Source: Flagellimonas abyssi
Lineage (GTDB): Bacteria > Bacteroidota > Bacteroidia > Flavobacteriales > Flavobacteriaceae
Reading direction: 5' to 3'
Assembly (NCBI RefSeq): GCF_019457905.1
Contig: NZ_JAHZSV010000035.1
Location: 1 to 52,942 of the forward strand
DNA: 52,942 bases
Positions 32,647 to 40,875 of this stretch are shown here, one piece after another. Positions within the stretch are counted from its first letter, which is position 1. Every line of letters starts with the position of its first letter. A program made the position numbers and the translations under genes. Below the pieces are notes generated by a model. That model worked only from the letters and a program-made list of their open reading frames with translations, did no database searches and was not told where the DNA came from.

Positions 32647-33967
32647 TTTTGTTGTAAAGTGTCTTTCGGGTAACCTGCAAGAGTTTTGCTGCCTTGCTCT
32701 TGTTAAAGTTGGTTTGCTTTAATGCACTCAAAATCCTTTCTTTTTCAAAATCGGATTTAGAGAAATTGACTTCATGCTCTTTATTGGCACCATCGACCAC
32801 CTCGTCTGCCAATGCATTGGGGAACATGGTTTCCGTTGGGGAGAAAAGAACTGCCCTTTTGATCACATTTTTCATTTCTCTTAAATTCCCGGGCCAATCG
32901 TACTTCTGTAGAATATTTTTGGTTTCCTCGGAAAATTCAAGCACATTTTTGTCCAATTCCGTATTGGCCTTGGCCAAAAAATAATCGGCAAACAGGAGAA
33001 TATCTTCCCGCCTGTCCCTTAACGATGGTACTTCTATGGAAAATTCATTGAGTCGGTGGTACAAATCTTCCCTAAAATCGCCTTCTTCGACTGCTTCAAG
33101 AAGGTTTTCGTTTGTGGCGGCTATGATTCGAATATCCACTTGGATTTCTTGGGTGCTCCCCACACGTTTTATCTTACGTTCTTGAATGGCCCTGAGCAAT
33201 TGTACTTGGTGTTCGTATGAAAGATTCCCTACCTCGTCCAAAAAGAGCGTACCTCCATTGGCAGCTTCAAAATGACCTTTTTTATCATCTATAGCTCCTG
33301 TAAAACTACCTTTAACATGACCAAAAAACTCACTTGTGGCTATTTCTTTTGGTATGGCCCCACAATCCACGGCCACAAAAGGTTTATTGCTCCTCTTACT
33401 TGCCAAGTGAATAGAGTTTGCTGTCACCTCTTTTCCTGTACCGCTTTCCCCGGTAAGCAAAACAGACATATTTGTGGGGGCGACCAACTCTACATATTGT
33501 TGAAGTTTTTTGGATTTTTCTCCCTGTCCTTTTAAAAAGCCAACGGGCTTCTTTTCCTCTATTGGTTCCTTTTTAGAGGATTTGACAGCTATTTGTGTCT
33601 CAGTGACCTCTGTTTTCAATGCTTCCTTTATTACTCCAAGTATTGCCTCTGGTGTAAAAGGTTTGGAAATATAGTCGAAAGCACCTTCTTTGATGGCGTT
33701 TACCGCGGTTTTCACCTCTGCATAGCCTGTCATTAGAATGACCTGTGTTTTTGGAGAATCGCGTTTGACCTGTGCGAGCAAAGTAACCCCGTTTCCTTTG
33801 GGCAATCTTACATCGGACAATATTAAATCGAAAGTAGATGATGCGAGATGTTCCTCTGCTTCTTTTATGGAGAAACCTATGGATACATCAAAGCCGTTCT
33901 TGGTCAAAAACTTTTGAAGCATTTGACAGAAGGCAGTATCGTCTTCAATGATTAGGATTTTGGGCAT
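32621..33967 (-). CDS. Sigma-54-dependent response regulator (NtrC type)
   Basis: The 448-residue protein has a receiver domain with Asp52 (LILSDVRLPKGNG), an AAA+ sigma-54 activation domain (Walker A TGESGTGKE; GSFTGA loop in place of GAFTGA; Walker B GGTLFLDEVGNL; arginine-finger region EDLYHRLNEF) and a C-terminal Fis-type HTH (NFNKSKAAKLLQVTRKTLYNKI). It activates sigma-54 promoters when phosphorylated. It is probably the partner of the convergent hybrid kinase. GSFTGA variants occur in active members of the family. Confidence 0.95.
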   Translation of the reverse strand: MPKILIIEDDTAFCQMLQKFLTKNGFDVSIGFSIKEAEEHLASSTFDLILSDVRLPKGNGVTLLAQVKRDSPKTQVILMTGYAEVKTAVNAIKEGAFDYISKPFTPEAILGVIKEALKTEVTETQIAVKSSKKEPIEEKKPVGFLKGQGEKSKKLQQYVELVAPTNMSVLLTGESGTGKEVTANSIHLASKRSNKPFVAVDCGAIPKEIATSEFFGHVKGSFTGAIDDKKGHFEAANGGTLFLDEVGNLSYEHQVQLLRAIQERKIKRVGSTQEIQVDIRIIAATNENLLEAVEEGDFREDLYHRLNEFSIEVPSLRDRREDILLFADYFLAKANTELDKNVLEFSEETKNILQKYDWPGNLREMKNVIKRAVLFSPTETMFPNALADEVVDGANKEHEVNFSKSDFEKERILSALKQTNFNKSKAAKLLQVTRKTLYNKINQYQLDV

Positions 33968-34033
33968 AATTCAGTTACCTAATATACGTCCCATATCTTT
34001 TTAAAGATGATTGCTTTCTTATAAAATTATCAC

Positions 34034-34063
34034 AAAAAAAGGGCTGCATATTACTGCAGCCCT
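34034..34063 (-). terminator. Intrinsic terminator of the PepSY-like gene
   Basis: gggctgca (34041-34048) and tgcagccc (34055-34062) form a perfect stem with a 6-base loop. On the minus strand a run of seven T follows. It lies about 40 bases past the stop of the small secreted protein. Confidence 0.9.
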
Positions 34064-34102
34064 TCATCAACCAAACTAACTATTGTGGGGTGATATATCT
34101 AA

Positions 34103-34405
34103 TTACATGTCAATCCAGTTCCCCTCAGCATCGGCATATACAGTTCCTGATGTACCGTCTTCAAGGGTAAGTTCCAATTTATATTGGTCCTTATCGTTTT
34201 TGTATGCTTTATCGATTTTAGCGGTAGGGTAGTTGGACTCTACTGCGCTAGATACAGCAGAAGGAAGGTCAGACACGCTGATTTCTTCAAAATCTCCTAC
34301 TACAATCTCGATTGCACTGTTATTTTCTAGTTCTGGAGTTTCAACATTTGCAAATGCTGTGATTCCTACAAATGATAGTACTGTTGCTAAAGCTAAATTT
34401 TTCAT
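34103..34405 (-). CDS. Small secreted PepSY-like protein
   Basis: The 100-residue product has a signal peptide (LALATVLSFVGITAFA) followed by a compact domain with LPSAVSSAVESNYPTAKIDKAYK and YKLELTLEDGTSGTVYADAEGNWI. The pattern of a helix then a beta-hairpin ending D-x-x-G is typical of PepSY-like/beta-lactamase-inhibitor-like proteins common in Bacteroidota. It is probably periplasmic. The function is unknown. It has its own terminator and stands alone. Confidence 0.82.
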   Translation of the reverse strand: MKNLALATVLSFVGITAFANVETPELENNSAIEIVVGDFEEISVSDLPSAVSSAVESNYPTAKIDKAYKNDKDQYKLELTLEDGTSGTVYADAEGNWIDM

Positions 34406-34582
34406 GGTATTTAATTTTATTGTTAAACTTGCTTATCTAACTGAAAACTTAGTGCCAACACCAGAAAATTTTTAAAATTCAAGTTAATTTATTGATTTTT
34501 AGTATTTTATATTTTGATGCCAATTTTAATAGTTGTGTAAAACTGTGTAATACCGTAAACAAAGTGTGTAAAAATTATACAA

Positions 34583-34606
34583 GAAAGGCTGCCTGGGCAG
34601 CCTTTC
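34583..34606. terminator. Perfect inverted repeat, possible terminator
   Basis: gaaaggctgcc / ggcagcctttc is an 11-bp perfect inverted repeat with a 2-base centre. On the minus strand it is followed by a T-rich stretch (ttgtataattttta) and lies about 80 bases past the small ORF at 34684-34809, so it may end that transcript. Confidence 0.5.
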
Positions 34607-34683
34607 GTATTTGCCAATAAATGGTCACAAGGAAAAAAGACCATGGTACAGATTGGCAGAAATGGATAATACATGGCTAGTGT

Positions 34684-34809
34684 TTATATAGCATCATCCT
34701 GGTTTTTGATATGTTTATGCTTGTTTCTGTTCCTTAGGTAGGATATCAATATATAGAGAGCCAAGCCCAACGATACCACGTTTAAAAACAATATTATTTT
34801 GTAAAACAT
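34684..34809 (-). CDS. Predicted 41-residue single-span membrane protein
   Basis: The minus strand reads ATG at 34807-34809 to TAA at 34684-34686. The product starts MFYKIILFLNVVSLGLALYI, a clear membrane span, and then has a strongly basic tail (LRNRNKHKHIKNQ) ending in DDAI. This span-then-basic layout is typical of real small membrane proteins and is unlikely in random AT-rich DNA. A minus-strand hairpin lies downstream. No family is recognised, and support is from composition only. Confidence 0.5.
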   Translation of the reverse strand: MFYKIILFLNVVSLGLALYILISYLRNRNKHKHIKNQDDAI

Positions 34810-34850
34810 ATATGCCGTTGTCTATCTTTTTTGAACATTATTGAAAAGAA

Positions 34851-34871
34851 AGCCGTACATAAAGCACGGCT
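34851..34871 (-). terminator. Possible hairpin/terminator upstream of the small ORF
   Basis: agccgt (34851-34856) and acggct (34866-34871) form a 6-bp stem. On the minus strand ttcttttc follows. It could be a weak terminator or a 5' leader hairpin of the small membrane protein gene. Confidence 0.35.
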
Positions 34872-34938
34872 ATCTTACCAAATCAACCAACCTAGTTAAG
34901 ACAACCCCGCAAGGATTATCAAAAAATTTAATCATGTC

Positions 34939-34968
34939 ACCGGAAATGATTCCGGTTATGTTTTTTTA
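34939..34968 (+). terminator. Terminator-like hairpin in a gene-free region
   Basis: accggaa (34939-34945) / ttccggt (34950-34956) forms a perfect 7-bp stem with a 4-base loop, followed by tatg and seven T. It reads as a plus-strand terminator, yet no plus-strand gene precedes it between 34406 and 34938. That leaves room for an unannotated plus-strand transcript. Confidence 0.6.
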
Positions 34969-35003
34969 GACACATTTTTTAAAACCAAGTCACATTTGAA
35001 CAC

Positions 35004-35035
35004 AAAAAAACCCGCTACTTTTTCAGCAACGGGCT
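35004..35035 (-). terminator. Intrinsic terminator of the DUF4301 operon
   Basis: On the minus strand cccgttgct (complement of 35025-35033) pairs with agtagcggg (complement of 35011-35019), with two wobble pairs and a 5-base loop. Seven T follow. It lies about 25 bases past the DUF4301 stop. Confidence 0.85.
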
Positions 35036-35057
35036 TAGTCAATTGTTTTTTAAATAG

Positions 35058-36596
35058 TTATGCCTGGTGGGTGGGTTTTAAAAAATCATTAACCGTTTTA
35101 ACCGGATTAAAGGTCACCAATGGTACCTCAACAAAAATGGTGTTCCAGAAAGCCATAGCCCCGTTCCATAATCCCGGAAGTTCCAGTGCCTTCAGTTCCT
35201 TTCCCTCTTTGGTTTTACCGGTAATAAAACCTTGTTTGGTGTCCACAAAGTCCAAAAGGTCAAACTTTTGTCCTTTATAGTTCCGCACTCCACATACGAG
35301 ATCCACCGGGTTAAAGTGTGTAGAGTTTTGTAGTATTGCCGCTTGGGCTTTATCCTCCATATCTATTTGGGCGGACTCTATTATCTGAAGGGATATGTTG
35401 CCTTGTGCATCTTTTATCCAAAACGGACCGCCACCGGGCTCACCTTCATTTTTCACCATGCCACATATACGTATGGGACGGTTGATTCTGTCCTTCAACA
35501 TCGTTTTTTGCTCCTCTACTCCAAAATCATCATAATTCTTAGGCATACGTACATTAAGGTCTTTCTCCAAAAACGCTTTGATCTCGTCGGCTTTTTCAAT
35601 GGAAACTTCATCTTTGTCCAAAAGCCTGGCATAGGCGAACGCTTTGTCCTGCACTTTTTTAAGGACACCCGCCAACATTTTTTTACTGTTTGATACGGTC
35701 TCCAAGTTTTTATCGATGACCACATTATCTATATTCTTGATGAAGATAATATCTGCATCCTGGTCGTTCAGGTTCTCAATGAGGGCACCATGTCCTCCCG
35801 GACGGAATAAGATGGAACCATCACTATTTTTGAAGGGCTTATTGTCCACATCCACTGCAACGGTATCCGTGGATGGTTTTTGGTTGGAATAGGTAATATT
35901 GAAAGAAGTATCTGTTTTTTTGGAGATTTTTGGCCCCACGGTCGCTTCCTCTTTCGCAAACATCTCATCATGCTGTTCCGATACGGTAAAATGAAGACTG
36001 GCGGTACCTTTCGTCTTGGCATAGAGGGCGGCTTCCTTCAAATGCTCTTCGAAGGGGGTTGCCGTTTCCGTACCATATTTATGGAAAGGCAAAAGGCCTT
36101 TAGGATAAAAGCCATAGTTAAGACCGCTCTCCATCAACATTTCCTTTACAAAAAGATAGGCTTCCTCATCTTTGTTGGAGGCTTTGCCCTTGATTCTGGA
36201 CATGATCAAATCATAAAAGGGAAAGTCGGAAAGATTCTCGGTAAATTTTTTAGCATCCTGGTCTCCTGTGCGTTCTATGTATTCGGATAGCTCTTCTTTT
36301 GATGGTTCATAGCTGTCCAAAAAATTGAACATGGCCTTGAACATACGGGATGCCGCTCCGGAGGCTGGAACAAACTTTAATAGTTCAAGTTCCTTTCTAT
36401 TATCCTCAAAATATTGAAGCAGATCCAACTGCTCCTTTTCCGAGAACCGAAGTATTCCATTGCCCACTACCGCTGCTTGCGATAGTTGCACAAATGGGAT
36501 GCCTTCTTTAAATGTTTGTATTTGATTATTGACTTTTTCTTTGGAAATTCCTTTGGAGTCCAGTTGTTCCAAGTCTTTAGGACTTAATTCTATCAT
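35058..36596 (-). CDS. DUF4301 family protein, nucleotidyltransferase-like
   Basis: The 512-residue protein matches DUF4301. I note three segments that look like a sugar/UDP nucleotidyltransferase core: PASGAASRM (77-85), resembling the glycine-rich GxGxR loop; PKGLLPFHKYG (about 165-175), resembling the PKxLLP motif; and RPGGHGALIENLND (265-278) with IFIKNIDNV (284-292), resembling the PGGxG and xDN motifs of UDP-sugar pyrophosphorylases. The function is not established. It overlaps the upstream NadR-like kinase by 20 bases and is the last gene of a five-gene operon. Confidence 0.85.
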   Translation of the reverse strand: MIELSPKDLEQLDSKGISKEKVNNQIQTFKEGIPFVQLSQAAVVGNGILRFSEKEQLDLLQYFEDNRKELELLKFVPASGAASRMFKAMFNFLDSYEPSKEELSEYIERTGDQDAKKFTENLSDFPFYDLIMSRIKGKASNKDEEAYLFVKEMLMESGLNYGFYPKGLLPFHKYGTETATPFEEHLKEAALYAKTKGTASLHFTVSEQHDEMFAKEEATVGPKISKKTDTSFNITYSNQKPSTDTVAVDVDNKPFKNSDGSILFRPGGHGALIENLNDQDADIIFIKNIDNVVIDKNLETVSNSKKMLAGVLKKVQDKAFAYARLLDKDEVSIEKADEIKAFLEKDLNVRMPKNYDDFGVEEQKTMLKDRINRPIRICGMVKNEGEPGGGPFWIKDAQGNISLQIIESAQIDMEDKAQAAILQNSTHFNPVDLVCGVRNYKGQKFDLLDFVDTKQGFITGKTKEGKELKALELPGLWNGAMAFWNTIFVEVPLVTFNPVKTVNDFLKPTHQA

Positions 36597-37158
36597 GTTT
36601 TTGGAGAAGTTTATCTATATGTTCTACTGCTGTGGAAAGCCTTGACGCTTTATCTCCCCTTAAATTAATGAATTTCCTGTTATTATTCTCCAAAGCTTCC
36701 TTAAAATGCATAAACATTCGTTCTCTCTCATCCGGTTTGTCCCTAAGATCATCAGCTACCCAAGGCGTGTCGATATAGGTCAGGAAGTAGAGGTCGTAAC
36801 TGTTTTTTAGGGCGTATTCTTCCAAAAGTGGGTCACAGGTACTGTTGTAATACGCTTCGGAATACACCTTTGTCTCCAAAAGGTCGGTATCACATATAAG
36901 TACTTTATTTGCTTTTCTCGCCAATTGATTCTCTAGGCGCATTTGTCCGTAAGCAATAGGCAGCAAATCGTGTGGTTCGCAGGTTTTTTGTTCTCTGTCC
37001 CATTTGTCTTGTAGGTATTCACGGGCATATTCGGGCACCCATTCGGTTTTGTAGTATTCCGACAGTTGTTTGGACAAGGTGGTCTTCCCTGTGGATTCAG
37101 GTCCAAAAAGGACCACTTTTATGAGGTTTGTGGGCTCTTGGCCAAGTTTTTCTTCCAT
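36577..37158 (-). CDS. NadR-like P-loop kinase (AAA_28 family)
   Basis: The protein has a Walker A motif (LFGPESTGKTTLSKQL), then WVPEYAREYL, which is characteristic of the ribosylnicotinamide-kinase domain of NadR, and a Walker-B-like VLICDTDLLETKVYSE. ATG 37158 gives 193 residues, the size of this kinase domain alone; the adenylyltransferase half of NadR is absent. It overlaps the PnuC-family gene by 40 bases. Phosphorylation of a vitamin brought in by PnuC would trap it in the cell. The vitamin could be nicotinamide riboside or thiamine. Confidence 0.88.
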   Translation of the reverse strand: MEEKLGQEPTNLIKVVLFGPESTGKTTLSKQLSEYYKTEWVPEYAREYLQDKWDREQKTCEPHDLLPIAYGQMRLENQLARKANKVLICDTDLLETKVYSEAYYNSTCDPLLEEYALKNSYDLYFLTYIDTPWVADDLRDKPDERERMFMHFKEALENNNRKFINLRGDKASRLSTAVEHIDKLLQKHDRIKS

Positions 37159-37754
37159 GCTAGATATCCCTGTACAGCTAGAACAGTAAAAATGAGGTAC
37201 TGTAAAGAGAACATACCCCATCCCCTATAGGCGTACAAAGGTACGGTAATTAAATCACCCAATATCCAAAGGGTCCAGTTTTCCAGCTTTTTGTTGGCCA
37301 TATACCACATTGCCGTGAAAAAAATGCCTGATGTAAAAATATCCACGTAGTTTGTAGGCCCTATATCCGCTCCAAAAGCTTTGTAAACTCCATACGTGAC
37401 CAACATGGTGAGGAGAAAAAAGCCAACACCGACCCATTTCTCCTTCTTATTGGTCCTTGTAATATGCACCACTGGCTTTCTATCATCCCTTCGTCTTGCC
37501 CAGTTCCACCATCCATAAATGCTCATAATGGAATAGTAGAAATTCATCATCATATCTCCTAAAAGATTATCCACCAAAAAGATATAGGTAGTAATCACCG
37601 TAGCGACGAGACCCGTAGGATACACCAAAATATCTTCCTTTTTAGCATAGACTACACTAGCAATTCCAAAGAAAAAAGCGGTCGCTTCCAGAATAATGAG
37701 GGAGAACTCACGGTCTTCATAGGGACCAATAAAAAAATCAAAAATGGGGTTCAT
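37119..37754 (-). CDS. pnuC: PnuC-family vitamin transporter (nicotinamide riboside or thiamine)
   Basis: The 211-residue membrane protein has about seven spans and the family's aromatic motif SIYGWWNWARR plus GDLITVPLYAYRGW. PnuC-type carriers move unphosphorylated vitamins by facilitated diffusion, driven by intracellular phosphorylation. Context is mixed: the NadR-like kinase downstream suggests nicotinamide riboside, while the UPF0045 thiamine-binding protein upstream, overlapping by 17 bases, suggests thiamine (PnuT). No riboswitch precedes the operon. Confidence 0.9.
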   Translation of the reverse strand: MNPIFDFFIGPYEDREFSLIILEATAFFFGIASVVYAKKEDILVYPTGLVATVITTYIFLVDNLLGDMMMNFYYSIMSIYGWWNWARRRDDRKPVVHITRTNKKEKWVGVGFFLLTMLVTYGVYKAFGADIGPTNYVDIFTSGIFFTAMWYMANKKLENWTLWILGDLITVPLYAYRGWGMFSLQYLIFTVLAVQGYLAWKKNLAKSPQTS

Positions 37755-37998
37755 ACTCGCTTCGGTCGGATTTTACCATTTTCATGGTCAGCACCACGTG
37801 GTCCAAATTCTCAAAACTTTCCTTTATTTCTGAATTGAGCAATTCCATTACTTCATTATAACCCCCAATAACCTGTGTACTCAGTGGATTCTCCAAAACA
37901 GTAAGCCCAGAGTCGCGCAACTTTTTGATAAAAGCAATGACGGGGGTCTCAAAATCATCCTGGAGCGGAGATAGCGTAAGTTCAACGGATATTCTCAT
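37738..37998 (-). CDS. UPF0045 (DUF77) thiamine-binding protein
   Basis: The 86-residue protein reads RISVELTLSPLQDDFETPV, NPLSTQVIGGYNEVMELL and DHVVLTMKMVK, the conserved pattern of the MTH1187/YkoF-like UPF0045 family. Members form ferredoxin-like tetramers and have been shown or proposed to bind thiamine. It is cytoplasmic, with no signal peptide. It overlaps the PnuC-family gene by 17 bases and follows the phosphopantetheinyl transferase gene by 40 bases. Confidence 0.87.
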   Translation of the reverse strand: MRISVELTLSPLQDDFETPVIAFIKKLRDSGLTVLENPLSTQVIGGYNEVMELLNSEIKESFENLDHVVLTMKMVKSDRSEYEPHF

Positions 37999-38038
37999 GG
38001 AGCAAATAATTTCAGGGTAAAACTACAAAAAGGAATTG

Positions 38039-38680
38039 TTATCCTCCCATCATTTTAAGGGCATAAACGCACGTAAACCCTTCAAACTCCAAAAACTCGA
38101 TTTCGTAATGGGTCCTTTTGCCATTGTACAGTATTTCGGCAACGGTTCGAGTATCCTCAAAAGAAAAATCGATGACATTGATATGACGTAAAAAACTGAG
38201 TCCCTGTTGTGCATAAATTTTATAGAGCGATTCCTTTGCCCCCCAAACTATGGTCAATTTTCGTATGAGTGCTTCGGAATTGGCCAACGTTTTATACTCT
38301 TGGATAGGTGTGAATTTGTGAGCTATCTTCAATATTTTATCACGTTGCATCTCAATATCTATACCCACTTCATCCGTCTCGCTGATGATGATGCCCGTAA
38401 AGTTGTGCGAATGGGTAATTGATATAAACTTGCCATCTTTTAGATGGGGCTTTCCAAAATCATCATAATACAGGTCATGATCCACATAACCTGCATCGGC
38501 CATGAGGTGGCGAATGCTCAAAAAAGCCCGTCGGTGCGCCATCGATTTCATGCCGTCCATCCTGCTTTGGCAATGCTCTGTAAGCTCCACATCCTTAGAA
38601 AGTTCACCTTCTGGCTCGGTCACTTTCCAGATATAGACCTTAGTGGTCGGAGAAACTGTTATTGTTTTGTAAAGAGGCAT
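38039..38680 (-). CDS. 4'-phosphopantetheinyl transferase superfamily protein
   Basis: The 213-residue protein has the two Mg-binding motifs of Sfp-type transferases, VGIDIEMQ and WGAKESLYKIY, plus the upstream SITHSH stretch. It moves 4'-phosphopantetheine from CoA to a carrier-protein serine. No carrier protein or synthase gene is nearby, so its target may be the housekeeping acyl carrier protein. It is first in the operon ending with DUF4301 and is divergent from ahcY across a 74-base gap. Confidence 0.92.
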   Translation of the reverse strand: MPLYKTITVSPTTKVYIWKVTEPEGELSKDVELTEHCQSRMDGMKSMAHRRAFLSIRHLMADAGYVDHDLYYDDFGKPHLKDGKFISITHSHNFTGIIISETDEVGIDIEMQRDKILKIAHKFTPIQEYKTLANSEALIRKLTIVWGAKESLYKIYAQQGLSFLRHINVIDFSFEDTRTVAEILYNGKRTHYEIEFLEFEGFTCVYALKMMGG

Positions 38681-38702
38681 GAACTAAAGTTAAGTGAATT
38701 TG

Positions 38703-38710
38703 TATCTTTG
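38703..38710 (+). promoter_or_regulatory. -7 promoter element (TATCTTTG) of ahcY
   Basis: TATCTTTG is a perfect TAnnTTTG match in the divergent gap, 44 bases before the ahcY ATG. No clear -33 TTG at normal spacing was found. Confidence 0.5.
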
Positions 38711-38754
38711 TCGCACTACAAAAGCGAAGCTACAAAAGTAAATTTATATAAAGT

Positions 38755-40071
38755 ATGAGCACAAAAACAATTCCGTATGTTCCTTATAAAGTGAAAGATA
38801 TCTCTCTTGCCGATTGGGGAAGGAAAGAAATTGAGCTTGCCGAAGCAGAAATGCCAGGTCTTATGGCCCTACGTGAAGAGTATGGGAAACAACAACCTTT
38901 AAAAGGTGCTAGAATAGCAGGGTGTTTGCACATGACCATCCAGACTGCTGTTTTGATTGAAACATTGGTTGCACTTGGTGCTGACGTTACCTGGAGTTCT
39001 TGCAACATTTTCTCTACTCAGGATCACGCTGCCGCTGCAATCGCCGCTGCTGGAATTCCTGTGTATGCCTGGAAAGGTATGAACGAAAAGGAATTTGACT
39101 GGTGCATTGAGCAAACCTTGTTTTTTGGCGAGGACAGAAAGCCTTTGAACATGATTTTGGACGATGGTGGCGACCTTACCAATATGGTGTTGGACCAATA
39201 TCCAGAACTGGCAGGAGGTGTTAAAGGATTGTCAGAAGAAACCACCACAGGGGTTCACCGCTTGTACGAAAGAATGAAAAAAGGAACACTTCCGATGCCC
39301 GCCATTAACGTGAACGATTCTGTGACCAAATCCAAGTTTGATAATAAATATGGATGTCGCGAAAGTGCCGTGGATGCCATCCGTAGGGCCACTGACACCA
39401 TGTTGGCCGGTAAACGCGTAGTGGTTGCAGGTTATGGCGATGTTGGAAAAGGTACGGCTGCATCTTTCCGTGGTGCAGGATCTATTGTGACCGTTACCGA
39501 AATCGACCCGATTTGTGCCCTACAAGCCTGTATGGACGGTTTTGAAGTGAAAAAACTGGAAACCGTTGTATCCAATGCCGATATCGTGATAACCACAACA
39601 GGCAACAAAGATATTATTCGAGAGGAGCATTTCCGTGCTTTAAAAGACAAGGCCATTGTCTGCAACATTGGACATTTTGACAATGAAATAGATATGGCTT
39701 GGTTGAACGGTACATATGGAAATACCAAGAATGAAATAAAACCTCAAGTGGACAAATATACGATTGACGGGAAAGATGTCATCATTTTGGCAGAAGGTAG
39801 ACTGGTAAACCTTGGTTGTGCCACTGGACATCCAAGTTTTGTAATGAGCAACTCGTTTACCAACCAGACCTTGGCGCAAATTGAGCTTTGGAACCACAAT
39901 GACAAATATGCAAATGAAGTGTACATGCTTCCGAAGCATTTAGACGAAAAAGTGGCCAAACTGCACTTGTCTCGTTTGGGTGCCGAGTTAACAGAGCTTA
40001 ACGAAGAACAAGCTGAATATATTGGTGTAACCGTAGAAGGTCCTTTTAAACCAGAATACTACCGATACTAA
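38755..40071 (+). CDS. ahcY: Adenosylhomocysteinase
   Basis: The 438-residue protein is full length, with the S-adenosylhomocysteine site ([29 protein letters not shown]), the NAD-binding loop [14 protein letters not shown] and the conserved C-terminal KPEYYRY. It hydrolyses S-adenosylhomocysteine to adenosine and homocysteine, clearing the inhibitor left by methyltransferases. It appears monocistronic with a strong terminator. I found no SAH riboswitch in the short leader. Confidence 0.97.
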   Translation: MSTKTIPYVPYKVKDISLADWGRKEIELAEAEMPGLMALREEYGKQQPLKGARIAGCLHMTIQTAVLIETLVALGADVTWSSCNIFSTQDHAAAAIAAAGIPVYAWKGMNEKEFDWCIEQTLFFGEDRKPLNMILDDGGDLTNMVLDQYPELAGGVKGLSEETTTGVHRLYERMKKGTLPMPAINVNDSVTKSKFDNKYGCRESAVDAIRRATDTMLAGKRVVVAGYGDVGKGTAASFRGAGSIVTVTEIDPICALQACMDGFEVKKLETVVSNADIVITTTGNKDIIREEHFRALKDKAIVCNIGHFDNEIDMAWLNGTYGNTKNEIKPQVDKYTIDGKDVIILAEGRLVNLGCATGHPSFVMSNSFTNQTLAQIELWNHNDKYANEVYMLPKHLDEKVAKLHLSRLGAELTELNEEQAEYIGVTVEGPFKPEYYRY

Positions 40072-40091
40072 ACACCAAAGGATTAAAAAGC

Positions 40092-40122
40092 AAAAACCCA
40101 TGGCAAGCACCATGGGTTTTTT
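40092..40122. terminator. Bidirectional intrinsic terminator (ahcY / DUF3332)
   Basis: aaaaacccatgg (40092-40103) pairs with ccatgggttttt (40110-40121) around a 6-base loop. It lies between the convergent ahcY and DUF3332 genes, with A- and T-runs on both sides. Confidence 0.92.
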
Positions 40123-40138
40123 ATTGAGAAAAATTTTA

Positions 40139-40717
40139 TTAATCTGCCAATAGGGTCTCTCCATAGTAGCAGGTCTTGCTTTCTTTCAACAAGGCCAGAC
40201 CTTCTTCCCTTGTGCTATTTGGGGCGATTTTTATTTCTTCACCATTGGGCATGTAAACAATGTAGAATCCTTCTTCAAAAGAAGAAAGTTTAATGATCTC
40301 ACCGTTAGGACGAACGGCATTCCAAGATTTTTCATCCGGTTTGTACACCAAATCGATTTTCTTTCCTTTTTTTGGGCCTTCCACCACGGTTACCTGAATT
40401 CTGTTCTTGGTGGCGATCATTTCAAAAGTGTTGCCATCGTGCTCCACCATTTGGGTTTCCGACTCTCCATCTTTCATGGCTATCGGGTTAGATCCGGACC
40501 AAAATTCGATCACGTTGAAGATAAGGGTATCTCCCAAGAAAAAAAGTGGATATACCGGCACAATGTTCAATCCCCAAAAAATGAGGTTGTCCAAAAACCT
40601 ACTATCCGTTAATCCTTGGTTCCAATCTTTCAAATTATTGAAGGCGCTAAAAGAACCTAAGCAGCTGGTAAACAAAATAGAGCAGGCCAATAGTGAAGAA
40701 ATAATAACTTTTTTCAT
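40139..40717 (-). CDS. DUF3332 family lipoprotein
   Basis: The 192-residue protein has a lipoprotein signal (IISSLLACSILFTSC, lipobox FTSC), a conserved N-terminal half with FNNLKDWNQGLTD and one hydrophobic segment (LIFWGLNIVPVYPLFFLGDTLIF cut by the span), then a beta-rich C-terminal half. This matches DUF3332. The function is unknown and it stands alone. Confidence 0.87.
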   Translation of the reverse strand: MKKVIISSLLACSILFTSCLGSFSAFNNLKDWNQGLTDSRFLDNLIFWGLNIVPVYPLFFLGDTLIFNVIEFWSGSNPIAMKDGESETQMVEHDGNTFEMIATKNRIQVTVVEGPKKGKKIDLVYKPDEKSWNAVRPNGEIIKLSSFEEGFYIVYMPNGEEIKIAPNSTREEGLALLKESKTCYYGETLLAD

Positions 40718-40875
40718 GATATAAGATTTATAGTTAATGCTATTGAAGGTACAAAAGATTTTGATTTTAGGTTTTCTAGAATCTCATTTCGACACATTTA
40801 ATTGGTCCGCCGGCAAAAAAATTACTAGGCATCAAATCTTGATTCTTACCTTTATTGGTTCAAAAGAGGAATGTT

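Noticed and set aside
37999..38038. Second TPP riboswitch ahead of the UPF0045-PnuC operon
   Set aside because: Only 40 bases separate the genes and no CTGAGA or other aptamer segments are present.
38681..38754. SAH riboswitch upstream of ahcY
   Set aside because: The gap is only 74 bases, is AT-rich, lacks the GC-rich SAH aptamer pattern and is explained by a divergent promoter region.
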